DNA of 64,000 nt from Phytophthora colocasiae (taxonomy: Eukaryota > Oomycota > Peronosporomycetes > Peronosporales > Peronosporaceae): NCBI GenBank assembly GCA_018806915.1, contig JAGKQI010000091.1, positions 496,001-560,000 of the forward strand, given 5' to 3'. Shown here one piece after another: positions 8,843 through 18,736 of the stretch. A model generated the notes under the pieces. That model was not told where the DNA came from and ran no database searches. It saw only the letters and a program-made list of their open reading frames with translations. Within the stretch, counting starts at the first letter, position 1. Every line of letters starts with the position of its first letter. The position numbers and the translations under genes were made by a program.

Positions 8843-11800
8843 CCCCTTACTTCCCGACGCCAAAATGACCCGTAGCCGGGGCTCTTATGTAGTACCGTAC
8901 AACATAAAAATATATATGGATTTGTATGCAGTGAATTTTCGTCCCGCTATGCTACCAGGAAAGTTCGGATTATGTCCGATTAGAAAAAGGCTCCTCCAAC
9001 TTAGCATGGCTTTATGTTGGTTCAACAAGCACAGAGGACTATCCAAAGATGAATATTCCAACATAGAAGCTGTCCCGGTTATTTGAACACCTCGTTTCTG
9101 AAACGTTGGAGGTGTTCATGAAGCTGGATTGCAAACGCTGCACCAATGAGAAGCAATATAAATATAAAGCGCCAACTGATTACTTGATAGTTATGCAAGG
9201 CCCCAAACAAAATAGAGCCACCCTGTCTGCACATCATCTCACTCTGCTTCCGTGGGAAGCGAGTCGCTGTCGAGTCCTTCGTCGTCGACGTCGCCATTGT
9301 GTTCGTCACCATCGTGTCCGTCGTCGTCGCCGCTGTGCTCGGCGTCATGTCCTTCCTCGTCGCCGTTATCGCAACTGCGGTCTTCTCTGTGGGAGCCACT
9401 CACAACACCATCACCTGCAGCAGTCTGTACACGTCCGCGCCGCTTCTTTCCCGGACGCTTAGCTGCCCCGCGTTCTCTGATCGCGTGCTCCTGTTCCAGT
9501 CGCCGCGGTATGTTGTTTCCGTTGCTCCAATCGAGGTGCCATATTTGAAAGCAGGTGCGCTCCCTCCCCTCGCGAACTACGTTGCACATATATTTTCTGA
9601 ATGCATACTATCGTTAGGTTGGAAGAGAACAAGTTGATAATGCAATACATACCGAGCAACAGCAGAAGAGCATTCAGGACAATAGTACTTAGAGTACTTG
9701 CGCGGCTTGGTCTTGAAAATAGCGCAAACCTTACATGATCGTTGACGTCTCGTCTTCTTTCCAGGTACTTTGTCGGCAGTGTCCGAGCTCGCGACAAGCT
9801 CGTGGCCCTCATCAATCTGTGCAGGGGTTCGCTGGCCATTGCTAGTGCTGTATGCTGGTGAGACTGCCGTACGATCTTCAGCACGCGTCACGGCCTGTAC
9901 GTAGCACGACACACAAGACATGGTTATGTTGGTGTTATGTTGTATCTCAGGATACCGATAAATAGCTTATGTTGTCTGGACATCATAGGCACTTACGTGA
10001 ATACTTTCGAACGTCTCTGCGTCAACTGCCAGCAGTTGCTCCATCAAAGTCTCGAAGAATGCATAGTGCTTGGCTGGACGCTCACCATTCACCTTCTTGT
10101 AGTGCCGAAAACAATGAAAGCGTTGACCAAAGCCATGTCGACTAGGCCGAGGAACAGCGTCTTGTAGTATTTTCGTGACTTGTACGATAGTTGTACACTG
10201 TAACGCTGCATCCGGAGCTGATCGTGAACGTCAACCCCACCCATGTATCGGTGGTAGTCGCGTACCAGCCCCGGTGCTTGCAATGTCTGGACGACGCCTC
10301 GAATACGTCGCTCTACAAGCAAAAACATGATGTAGGTCAGATCATTTTCGGTCAGCATGGCCTCAACAAGAATCCAAATACTCACGGACTGGTACCAGCT
10401 TTCGGCTTCCTCCACTGCTGAGCATGTGAACGGGATTGCGGTCCATCCACATGGCCGCGGCGAGCTGAGGAAACTGATTGTTTTCCGCCAACTTGACAGT
10501 TCCAGGACGAGGTACTAATTCTTGCACTCCGTTCACCGTCTCCGTCTTCTTTTCCGTCTTGACGCCCATTGCATATCCTGCTGCTCTGGTTTGAATGGTG
10601 CCTGTAATATACATACGTCGATGAAGCAGCTCCAAAGCCAGCTTCACCGACGTATAGAAGCGGTCTGTTACCACGAGACGCCACGGAGATGTTGGTGAAG
10701 GAGGACACAATGCCTTCATGTTCCGCAATACAGCTGCTTCACCACAATTGTTATCTGCAGGAACTGGTGTCCGGAGGTGCGATTTTGCACCACAGTAGAC
10801 TTCGAGTCTAGTATGTTGACAAAAACAACAATTTGTGAGTCTTATGATGGTTCCGATCCAACATAAGGACTTACATAAGCCCAAGCTTCAGCTCGGCACG
10901 GGCACACGAGGTGACTTACCTCATACAATACGCAGTATCTGCACACGCCGCCACAAACACCTTCGTCCCCCACTTGTGGGGTTTATCCTTGTTGTACTGT
11001 CTTGTGGGGTTGTACCGTGAACGGGACGGCAGTGTAGCTTCATCAAAACTAATCACAGGAGGCACCTTGTATCCTCTGGCGAATGTGCGCTGAAGTACGT
11101 CCACAACAGGGCGAATCTTCCATGCTCGATCTGTATCGGCCTGCGGCGACTTGTTGTTAGAGAAGTGAAGACTTCCCAGGATGTGAAAGAATCGATTGCG
11201 AGACATAAACTTCCCAAATTGATTCACCGGCAGCGCCCCTAGGTGTGTCACTGCCCAATGCGCGGCAATACCCTTTCTCATGGGTGCTAGCATCCGTGAA
11301 ATCAGCAGGCCCAACAACCTCAAAATCTCCCATGACTCGATAGGTTGCACGTGTGCAAGTCGCCGGCGAACGTCTCCATAGCTCTCAGGTTCTTCCCTTT
11401 TTCGCGTTGCTGAGATCGAATGCGGCGCGCTCGTCCAGGAATGGATTGAGTGTGGTAACGGTTACTCTCCACGGCAATCTGGGCCCATAGTTTGGGCGGC
11501 AGAAAATAAAAGAAGAGAGCCAAAGGATCTTCCGCCACCGAGAGGACACTTTGGGATGGTCCATATGGGCCATCGTACAGCCCGGCGTACGTTGGATCAG
11601 GGCCGAATCGTTTGGGGTCTGACAACATACACACAAACATAATTTTAGCTTATGTAGGTAATCTAGCGTCATGTGGAAGCGCAGCGTACCATACTCCCAG
11701 CCCGATCGCTTCATCTCTCGGAGACCCGCAGCATTCTTGGCAACAGAGCTAAAGAGTGAGTCCGGCAACTCCACAGGTACAGGATCTGCCTCCTCATCCG

Positions 11801-13074
11801 ACAAATCTCCCAGCTGCCAATCATCCTCCCATTCATCCTCGTCATCATCGCCACCATCCGAGTCGACATCAGAGTTCAGGCCTGTACACTGACGAGCTCC
11901 GTCGCGCATCAGGTTTGGATCGCCATCCACGACACAAACAGGTATCTCATACTGTCCCTGCTCGTCCCCATGACTACCATCATCCGAGATGCCAGTATCT
12001 TCCTCGAGATCAATAGTAGCACCGTTTCCATGATCTATTGAGGTGTCGTCGGCCTCGTTCTGCATATATTATGGAGCTTATGTTAGCTTACACGCCAATA
12101 CCACAGCTTATGTTGGATAGCGACAACATAACATACCTCATCATCGTATTCGTCGTCTTCCTGCATAAGCCCTCGTGCTCGCGCTCGATTCGATGGCGGC
12201 GTTGGACGCTTCCTCTTACCCAAACTGCGAGGACGCACGGCGAAAGGGACTGATCGCTGTCGAGTGGGCGTCGCCGACTCATCACGCGCAACCACATCCG
12301 CCATAGACTCCGTTGGAGGCGTAGGCGTCGTCTCGTTGAACATCGCTATCTCCATAGCTTCAGGCTCTTCCGTTCGATCAGCGTCTTTGGCTTCAGTGTA
12401 CACACAGGTGCGAGGGGGGTCCGGCCCCCGCATGCTTTTCTCCATACCGGGCGTTGTCAACTTCGCACGGTACTTTGCTGCCTTCTTCTTCGTGGGTTCA
12501 CTCAGTTCTGAGGTATTATTCTTGGCCTCTGCACTAGATGACAAGCTGCACTCTTCTAGATCTACGTTGATCACACCACATTCATTAGGATTTTCTGCCT
12601 GTATACCATGTTATCCTCCGTACCCTCAGGTGCAGCACTGGCGCGCTTGGCCTCCTCTCGCTGCAGACGACGGCGGTGGCGGTCGCTGAGACTTGCCAGG
12701 ACATCTCGGTCTGCACGTGGTTGTTGTGGCGTGCGTCCAGGCGGTGTCTTCCCTCGTGGCGGCACCATCACTTGCGTCTCTTTCGGGGAAATCTCGAAAT
12801 GAGCGCAGTCGCAGTGCCAGCCACACGATCGGCATGGCTCATCTTTATTCGCCGACGTGATTCACTGATACCTAAACCTGTGCATCGTCCCGGCTTAAAC
12901 GCACACGATCGTCTTGAATTTAGTATATGGTTTTCATGGGATGTGCTCCATACAAACATCAAGATACAAACTCCATTATGATGTACCGTACAACATAGTA
13001 GAGACGCTGCAGCGGGAAGAAATGCACCGACACCCCTCTTATGTTGTACGGTACAACATACGGGAAGTAAGGGG
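8843..13074 (-). mobile_element. piggyBac-type transposon 1, 4232 bp
   Basis: Terminal inverted repeats CCCCTTACTTCCCG lie at 8843-8856 and, inverted, at 13061-13074. Both flanks carry TTAG (8839-8842 and 13075-13078), a one-base variant of the TTAA piggyBac target. Subterminal palindromes of the form ATGTTGTACGGTACAACAT occur at both ends (about 8885-8905, 12981-13000 and 13041-13060). The element encodes a piggyBac transposase on the minus strand and is inserted in LRR-like copy B. Confidence 0.9.
9239..12768 (-). pseudogene. piggyBac transposase 1, 7 introns, two frameshifts
   Basis: Exons on the minus strand are 12768-12624, 12561-12137, 12059-11690, 11618-10920, 10807-10386, 10312-9997, 9894-9653 and 9596-9239, all with GT-AG borders. 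An acidic N-terminal region comes first. The DDE_Tnp_1_7 core follows with the three acidic sites in FDEATLPSR, VVTDRFYTS and MGGVDVHDQLR, then a C-terminal cysteine cluster (CKVC, YYCPEC) and a basic/acidic tail. The reading frame slips by one base near 11395 (in an A run) and near 10110. Allowing for two lost bases the protein would be about 992 residues. The first two exons are the least certain. It is probably inactive, but only slightly decayed. Confidence 0.82.
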
Positions 13075-13078
13075 TTAG

Positions 13079-13178
13079 GGCCTTAAATTAGCGTACCGTT
13101 GTGAGTCTCGAGTCATTATCTGGACACGAACCTGGTACATCTTTCAACTCGCAAACAATCACGCGTGTCAAGTGTGGT
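13079..13178 (+). pseudogene. LRR-like family copy B, 3' part
   Basis: Immediately right of the piggyBac duplication, the sequence resembles the family's C-terminal end (VVSLESL.. TNLVHLFNSQTITRV, compared with TNLLTQIFQFANSGDIRRVI in copy C). It is the continuation of the fragment that ends at 8842. Confidence 0.65.
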
Positions 13179-13269
13179 GATTGACGGAGGACTCACAGCA
13201 TTCTTCTTCGGGCAATCTCTGGTCTGTAACACTCATTTCAGAAGAGCGACAAACAATTTCATTTCAAAG

Positions 13270-15522
13270 ATGAAGCACGAGCCAAGTCCCAAGCGCCTTC
13301 GTGGTGCCCCCGTCGAGGAGCTACTGGAGATGGAGAACAACCGCGTCCTTACTGTGTTGGAACCGGCGCTAGATAACCTATTGAGCCTCGCGCCGGCGAC
13401 CGCTGAAGTATTGAACCTCGTGGACCCGGTGCGCACTACTACACCTGTTCTCACGCTGCATCTACTCAAATTGAGCGAAACCAAGCTCGCGCAGGCTCTT
13501 AGCGCATTCTCCGTGCTAATCGAGCACTCACGTCGACTGCGCGAGTACCCAGATGCCAGGTACGCGTTCTGGATCAACGTGATGCAGTCACAAATGCCAT
13601 GGACTTTACACGGGGTTCCCGATGCTTCATTGCGCGAGCCGACGTTCCCACTCTTCGGTTTGGATTTTCGCGATGGCACACGCAGCACATGCGATGATAA
13701 CAGTCCTCCACAGGTACTACCTGAAGATGCCGTCGTTGACTTCTTCACGACACCACCCGTAATGCCGACACCGACACGAGCACGATTTCAGCCACGTCCT
13801 GATGTAAACGGGCCGGATGCAGTCGCGATCGAGCTAAAGTTTGCAAATTGTGGATTTACGTCACAAGACGCTATCGAGGCAGTAGAACGCCTACTCGCCC
13901 GCGTGTTCACACACCCGAGGCGTCAATTCGCGGTGTCAGCGCTGGATTTGAGCCACAACCCAATGGCACCCTCGGAACTCGCGGTAGTCGCACGAATCGC
14001 ACACAAGTGCCGCTATGAATATCAAGTGTCGGGACTCTGGTTGAGAGGGATAATGCCCTGGGGCATACTCACATATCTCTCTAAAACAACACCCCCTGAG
14101 TTCCTTGATATCATGCGAGCTGCATACGGTGTAGCGCCTGTGTTGTCATCTGCAGGAGTGAAGAGCGGTACTAAAATGGTGAAATATGTGCCAATACGTG
14201 CTTCAACACTGCGCACTGTTTCGCTGACGTTTAACTACGTTTGTCTGTCTTACTTCGAGGCATTATTCTCTGCTTTACGCTACGGAAGTCCCGTCCACAA
14301 AGATTTCTCAGAGTATGTGGCAAATGACCAAAATGGAGTGGAGGAGGAAGCCTTGTGCGCAAGTTGGCAAGCGTTCGGACTTTTCTACCCACGCCCAAAG
14401 CGCTTCGGAAAGCTGCTGGGACTGCGCAACATTGGTGCCTTGAATTGCTCGAAAAAAAAACTCGTCGAAGCTTTCACCAAGACGCTGCACAACCCGGCAA
14501 CGCAACTGGTGTATGGCGGTGTTGATCCAACGGGTACGAATGCTGCCGCTACCGAACTCCTAGTGTGTACGGTGGAGAAAGGAGCGAGTGTCGATCTCTT
14601 AACTATTGACCCCAATCACTCCAGTCAGCCGAATACTCGAGAGATTGAATCAGAATGCGTGCTCGAGGGGCTGTGCGAGCGTGAGGAGGACGGTGCAGTG
14701 TGCATCGTCATCCCTGGAGTTGGTCTTGGGTGGGTGCAGTGTGGCAATATCAAATACATTGAACGAGAGCCTCTTGAGAGCGCATGGGAAGAGCAAGACG
14801 GTCGATATGCGGTACAGCTCGCAAGTCAATTCTACGAGATGGAGACAGTGGCGGCGCTGGTGGCACTGGTTGGACGCCAGATCTACTCGCTCAGCTTCGA
14901 AGCGCCTAGCTTCTTCGCCCGATTGAGCACTGTGAGCATTATGCCACATATTATCCAGCACTGTCCGAACCTCCGACACCTGAGTCTGCAGGGACTGAAA
15001 GTCTCGAATAGTAATGCGGATGCTCTGCTGGACGCACTTCGAACAGGTCCTTTGCGCACGCAGTTGCTGACACTGAACCTGAACGGCAGTAAATTGTTGG
15101 GTAACGATACGTTTCTACAACAACTCGCGACAATATTGGGAGCAGAAAGTAACAACAGCATCGGAAGCGAAGACAGGCTGGCACTTGAAGAACTGCGGAT
15201 ATACACATATGAGCCTACCAAGAACCTCGTTGCCATGCTCTTTGACGCTCTTCGCACAAACCGCCGTCTCCGGTTGCTCCAGTTGACTAGAGCTGACAGA
15301 GAGCACAATACCGACGTGTATGCAAAGCAGAATGAAATGAAGGAAGTGTATGATGGCCAACTACTGTGGCGTACACTACCAACGGAGGCTAAGCTGGCGT
15401 TCCTGAGCGTTACAAACCTTAAGACACCCTCTGCGTTGGACACGAACCTGTTGACTCAAATCTTTCAATTCGCAAACAGTGGTGATATACGCCGCGTGAT
15501 CGCGTTTAGTCATCGCCGTTGA
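13270..15522 (+). CDS. LRR-like family protein, copy C, intact, 750 aa
   Basis: Single open frame without introns. The start at 13270 gives exactly the same length (750 aa) as copy F at 44814. The order is an N-terminal MENNRVLTVLEPALDNLL segment, a helical region (ALSAFSVLIEHSRRLREYPDARYAFW), then an ALDLSHNPMAPSELAVVARIAHKC leucine-rich turn. Next come FGLFYPRPKRFGKLLGLRNIG, a beta-rich segment with VIPGVGLGWV, then ribonuclease-inhibitor-like repeats (LRHLSLQGLKVSNSNADALL, LLTLNLNGSKLL) and a C-terminal QIFQFANSGDIRRVI helix. No signal peptide or catalytic motif is visible. I do not recognise a named family. It looks like an expanded oomycete-specific family, six copies of which lie in this window. 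Confidence 0.85.
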   Translation: MKHEPSPKRLRGAPVEELLEMENNRVLTVLEPALDNLLSLAPATAEVLNLVDPVRTTTPVLTLHLLKLSETKLAQALSAFSVLIEHSRRLREYPDARYAFWINVMQSQMPWTLHGVPDASLREPTFPLFGLDFRDGTRSTCDDNSPPQVLPEDAVVDFFTTPPVMPTPTRARFQPRPDVNGPDAVAIELKFANCGFTSQDAIEAVERLLARVFTHPRRQFAVSALDLSHNPMAPSELAVVARIAHKCRYEYQVSGLWLRGIMPWGILTYLSKTTPPEFLDIMRAAYGVAPVLSSAGVKSGTKMVKYVPIRASTLRTVSLTFNYVCLSYFEALFSALRYGSPVHKDFSEYVANDQNGVEEEALCASWQAFGLFYPRPKRFGKLLGLRNIGALNCSKKKLVEAFTKTLHNPATQLVYGGVDPTGTNAAATELLVCTVEKGASVDLLTIDPNHSSQPNTREIESECVLEGLCEREEDGAVCIVIPGVGLGWVQCGNIKYIEREPLESAWEEQDGRYAVQLASQFYEMETVAALVALVGRQIYSLSFEAPSFFARLSTVSIMPHIIQHCPNLRHLSLQGLKVSNSNADALLDALRTGPLRTQLLTLNLNGSKLLGNDTFLQQLATILGAESNNSIGSEDRLALEELRIYTYEPTKNLVAMLFDALRTNRRLRLLQLTRADREHNTDVYAKQNEMKEVYDGQLLWRTLPTEAKLAFLSVTNLKTPSALDTNLLTQIFQFANSGDIRRVIAFSHRR

Positions 15523-15966
15523 CGGATGATATTGGCAGTGCTACCGGAGATTGACGACATCTATAGGCTCAGAGTCGAAAGCTGGTTTTAATTCATGGAT
15601 ACTAACGTTACAAAATGTCTTCCTTTCTGACGAACGCAGATTGCTTGGTACCCGCCCCCCCTGACGAAACCCCTAAGCGAAAAGTAAGGCTTATACCAAC
15701 GTATTGAGCGCCATCAGGACTGTTTCGGATTGAATAACAAGCTAACAGAATATCAAGCCTTAGGTTGATCACTGAAATGCGTTGGGACAACCCACTTGGA
15801 CAATTGAAGTGCGGTTTTTGATTCATTGCTTACCGATGTACTAGCAGCAAACCGTCAGAACCGAATTTCCACTTTCAAAGGCAAAATTATTTTGAAGCAA
15901 TACATCGTTGTTTGGCCTTCATACGTCGTTGGATGTTTGAGATCGCGTTCAGTTGCTACCCTCTCT
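15523..15966. other. Intergenic, no feature seen
   Basis: Host sequence between LRR-like copy C and the gypsy target-site duplication. No open frame with coding character or repeat was recognised. Confidence 0.6.
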
Positions 15967-15970
15967 GTAC

Positions 15971-16869
15971 TGTAGCGTTTGCCTTTTATCTTGCCCGGCA
16001 CGTTGAGCAAGTCGTATTGCTCCTGGCTTCTGCGTCCCGTTCACTTCGTATAGATTTAACACCTTCTGGCCGACAGCAACCACTTGTTGCTGCGCCGGGC
16101 CCGTAGCTTCTGCTGCGACCCTATTTATTTAATAGACACTACTCTTAATGCCTACTTTCGTTCGTCTCGTTCGTCTCTTTCGTCGTCTCAGTCACAGCCA
16201 AGTCTTCGTCCTTCAGCTCCTCGCAGTTCGTCCTGAGCCCGCCGACACCGTTGAGACCCTCCAGGTGACGTGAAGTCGCTCGCACAGCTGTCGGAGTACT
16301 CACCAAAGCACTTCCAGTCGCCGCCGCCTTCTAGTGTCGCCCAGTCCCGTTCCGCTGCCCGCCCAGTTCTCACCACTCGTCACCGTCGTCCAAAGCCTTG
16401 TCCGCTCGTTCGGTTGCCTGCTGCCTGCTTCTCAAGCAGCCCGCAAATTTCGTAATGAGCTCTCCAGCTCTCGTTTCGAAGTGAGCCCCACTTGCTCCCT
16501 TCGTCGAATCTTTTAGAATGAGCTCCACCTGCTCCCTTCGTCGTCAGCCGGTCTCCCTTCTTCAAGGTCTCCGGTATCCAGCAGCTCGCAGCTAGTTCGA
16601 ACCCTCATCGTACCACTGCTCCGCCACCTCGTGCTGCACTCCCGTGCTCCCGTACATGTACTCGTAGAAGGCGGCACACTCATCGGCCCGCGCTCCTGTC
16701 GTTCGCCATTCCCGAGACCGCCAGCACTTCTCCCACTCGTGCTGCAGCTCTTCCAGTCCATCGTGTCCAACTCATGGACGTCCTTCAAGCGTCCACGTCG
16801 TCCGTCCTTCAAGTGTCCACATCGTCCGTCTGTCAGATTTGCGGCTGTCTGGCATGACATCCTGTTACA
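15971..16869 (-). repeat. 3' LTR of the gypsy element
   Basis: Lies downstream of pol in element orientation. It is identical to the 25152-26051 copy except for one substitution and a 1-bp length difference. Confidence 0.95.
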
Positions 16870-16884
16870 CGCCTTCCCCATCCA
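16870..16884 (-). other. Polypurine tract of the gypsy element
   Basis: On the minus strand the bases directly before the 3' LTR read TGGATGGGGAAGGCG, a purine-rich run at the position where plus-strand synthesis is primed. Confidence 0.65.
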
Positions 16885-17035
16885 TAGAGTCTTCCACGAC
16901 TCTTCCGGCTCCGAATAACCTTTCATACTCCTCGATGGTTGCCCAAAACTTCTCGTCGTTCTCAGTGTTCGCCAGCTCTCCTCGTTGCTGTCGCCGCCAT
17001 ATTCGTTCCGGTTGTAGTTCGTACTCGAGGACATA

Positions 17036-18736
17036 CTATCCAGCCGCGTTCCGTCGCTTTCGTCTCCGGAGCTCCACCAGAATCTCGTTCGGTCGTGTCC
17101 GTTCCTCCGTACTCGTAGCTGTTCTTCGACGTCTCTTTTCGCCTCGTGCAGCCGCTGCTGCCTGTACTGCCGCTGTCGCTGCACCAGTAACCGCCCGTGC
17201 CGCCGGTTCATGATCATCATCGTCTTCCTCGTTGATTTCGCCATCTATGTCGGCTGTTGCCGCTTTCAGGAAGTTCGCCGGGTAATGGTAAGATACCAAG
17301 AACGAAACGTGTGCAATGATCTTCTCGTTCTCACCCCGAACGTCTTCTCGTTCCAGCAGAAAATTGTCATACCCCGCTGGCTCCACTATTCTTAGCGGTC
17401 CCATCCATTGGTGTACCAACTTCGTCGCCCTTGCACCTCGCGGTGGTTTATACATCCACACTCTGTCGCCCACCTCGAACTCTCGTCGTCTTCGTACCTG
17501 CCGGTTATAATACTTCGCTTGCCTCTCTTGCTCGCGAATGCGTGACACTTCGGCGCACTCTCGACTCTTTCTCAAAACCTCCACCAACTTCCGATGATAT
17601 GCGTTTAATTCGCCAGCTTCCGTCCTGCTCGTTTCACGTAGCAACTCGTTGGGGCCTCTCAACCGCCTTCCCATCATCAGCTCATTGGGAGACATGGACA
17701 CCGTCGAATGCCGTCCTGCGTTGTAGGAATACACCGCAAAATCTACCCACCGGTCCCAATCTCGTTGGTTTTCGTCATGCATGTACGTGGCCACCATATC
17801 CTTCCACGTTCGATTGAATCTCTCGACTAACCCGACTAGTTGAGGCCTGTACGGTACTGCCGTCGTCTGTTCGGCTTGTAGCAGCACCACCAGTTCTTCG
17901 ATTGCTCGTCCAGCCATTTCTGGAGCACCGTCAGTTAATAATTCGCGAAAAGCTCCAAACCGCAACACAACGTGCTTCATCAGGAACGACGCCACGTCTT
18001 CTGCAGTATGGTGCTTCACGCTCACCACCACTACATATCTCGTTACATATTCGATAGCCGCGATAACAAATCTGTTACCCCCGTCGGTCGCTGGCAATGG
18101 GCCCGCTACGTCCAGCGCCCACCTGTCACCAACATCGCCACCTCTAAGACTCCTCAATGGAGGCACAACCTCTCGCGGTCTCGCCTTCCTGCTGCCACAT
18201 TCCTGACAACCTCGTACCCAACGTTTCACCTCTTTACTCAGTCCTGGCCACCAGTAAATCGCCGCAATCCTCGCATAAGCGTGCGGTGCACGCAAATGAC
18301 CTGCCCACACGGAATCATGGTGCTCCTTGAAGACCACGGGCCACAACGCCGGTGGCAATATCACACGATGCCCTTCCGTCGTCTCGATCACCGCTAATCC
18401 GTACACCGTCGTTACCTTTCGTCCTCGGTGAAATCCTGAGTCCACTAACCGCTTCACCATCGTGCTCTTTCGCTGTGCTTCTCGGATTTCGTCGTCTGTC
18501 AACTGCAGTGTCTGCTCAGCAATCCGTCGCTGCTCAATTCGCTCTACACGTTCTGCACGCCGGACTCCGTCGCGTTCCGTCGTCACCCGTCGTTCATTGG
18601 CTCGCATCTCATTCTCGCGCGACACCTCAGGTTCGATCGACACCTCACCCACGTGCTCTTGATGCCTCTCGGCTGGTCCATTACTACTCGTGTCCGCCGA
18701 TACCGCCTCCGTTGTCCCAGCATCTTTCATCATCAT
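17036..18736 (-). CDS. Gypsy pol, integrase part (separate open frame)
   Basis: 566 codons. The N-terminal HHCC zinc finger lies around residues 139-180 (HxxxxxxxH ... CQEC). The catalytic triad follows as D209 in WALDVAG, D269 in LLTDGAPE and E305 in GLVERFNR. The tail holds a GDRVWMYKPPRGAR segment of the kind found at gypsy integrase C-termini, then a basic low-complexity region. No chromodomain was seen. Its first codons overlap the stop of the upstream RT/RNase H frame as ATGA (18733-18736). So either a frame break or a true stop-start arrangement separates integrase from the rest of pol. Confidence 0.88.
   Translation of the reverse strand: MMMKDAGTTEAVSADTSSNGPAERHQEHVGEVSIEPEVSRENEMRANERRVTTERDGVRRAERVERIEQRRIAEQTLQLTDDEIREAQRKSTMVKRLVDSGFHRGRKVTTVYGLAVIETTEGHRVILPPALWPVVFKEHHDSVWAGHLRAPHAYARIAAIYWWPGLSKEVKRWVRGCQECGSRKARPREVVPPLRSLRGGDVGDRWALDVAGPLPATDGGNRFVIAAIEYVTRYVVVVSVKHHTAEDVASFLMKHVVLRFGAFRELLTDGAPEMAGRAIEELVVLLQAEQTTAVPYRPQLVGLVERFNRTWKDMVATYMHDENQRDWDRWVDFAVYSYNAGRHSTVSMSPNELMMGRRLRGPNELLRETSRTEAGELNAYHRKLVEVLRKSRECAEVSRIREQERQAKYYNRQVRRRREFEVGDRVWMYKPPRGARATKLVHQWMGPLRIVEPAGYDNFLLEREDVRGENEKIIAHVSFLVSYHYPANFLKAATADIDGEINEEDDDDHEPAARAVTGAATAAVQAAAAARGEKRRRRTATSTEERTRPNEILVELRRRKRRNAAG

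Noticed and set aside
15608..15826. Possible small gene on the minus strand between copy C and the gypsy element
   Set aside because: 72 codons with no homology or start context. Composition looks intergenic.
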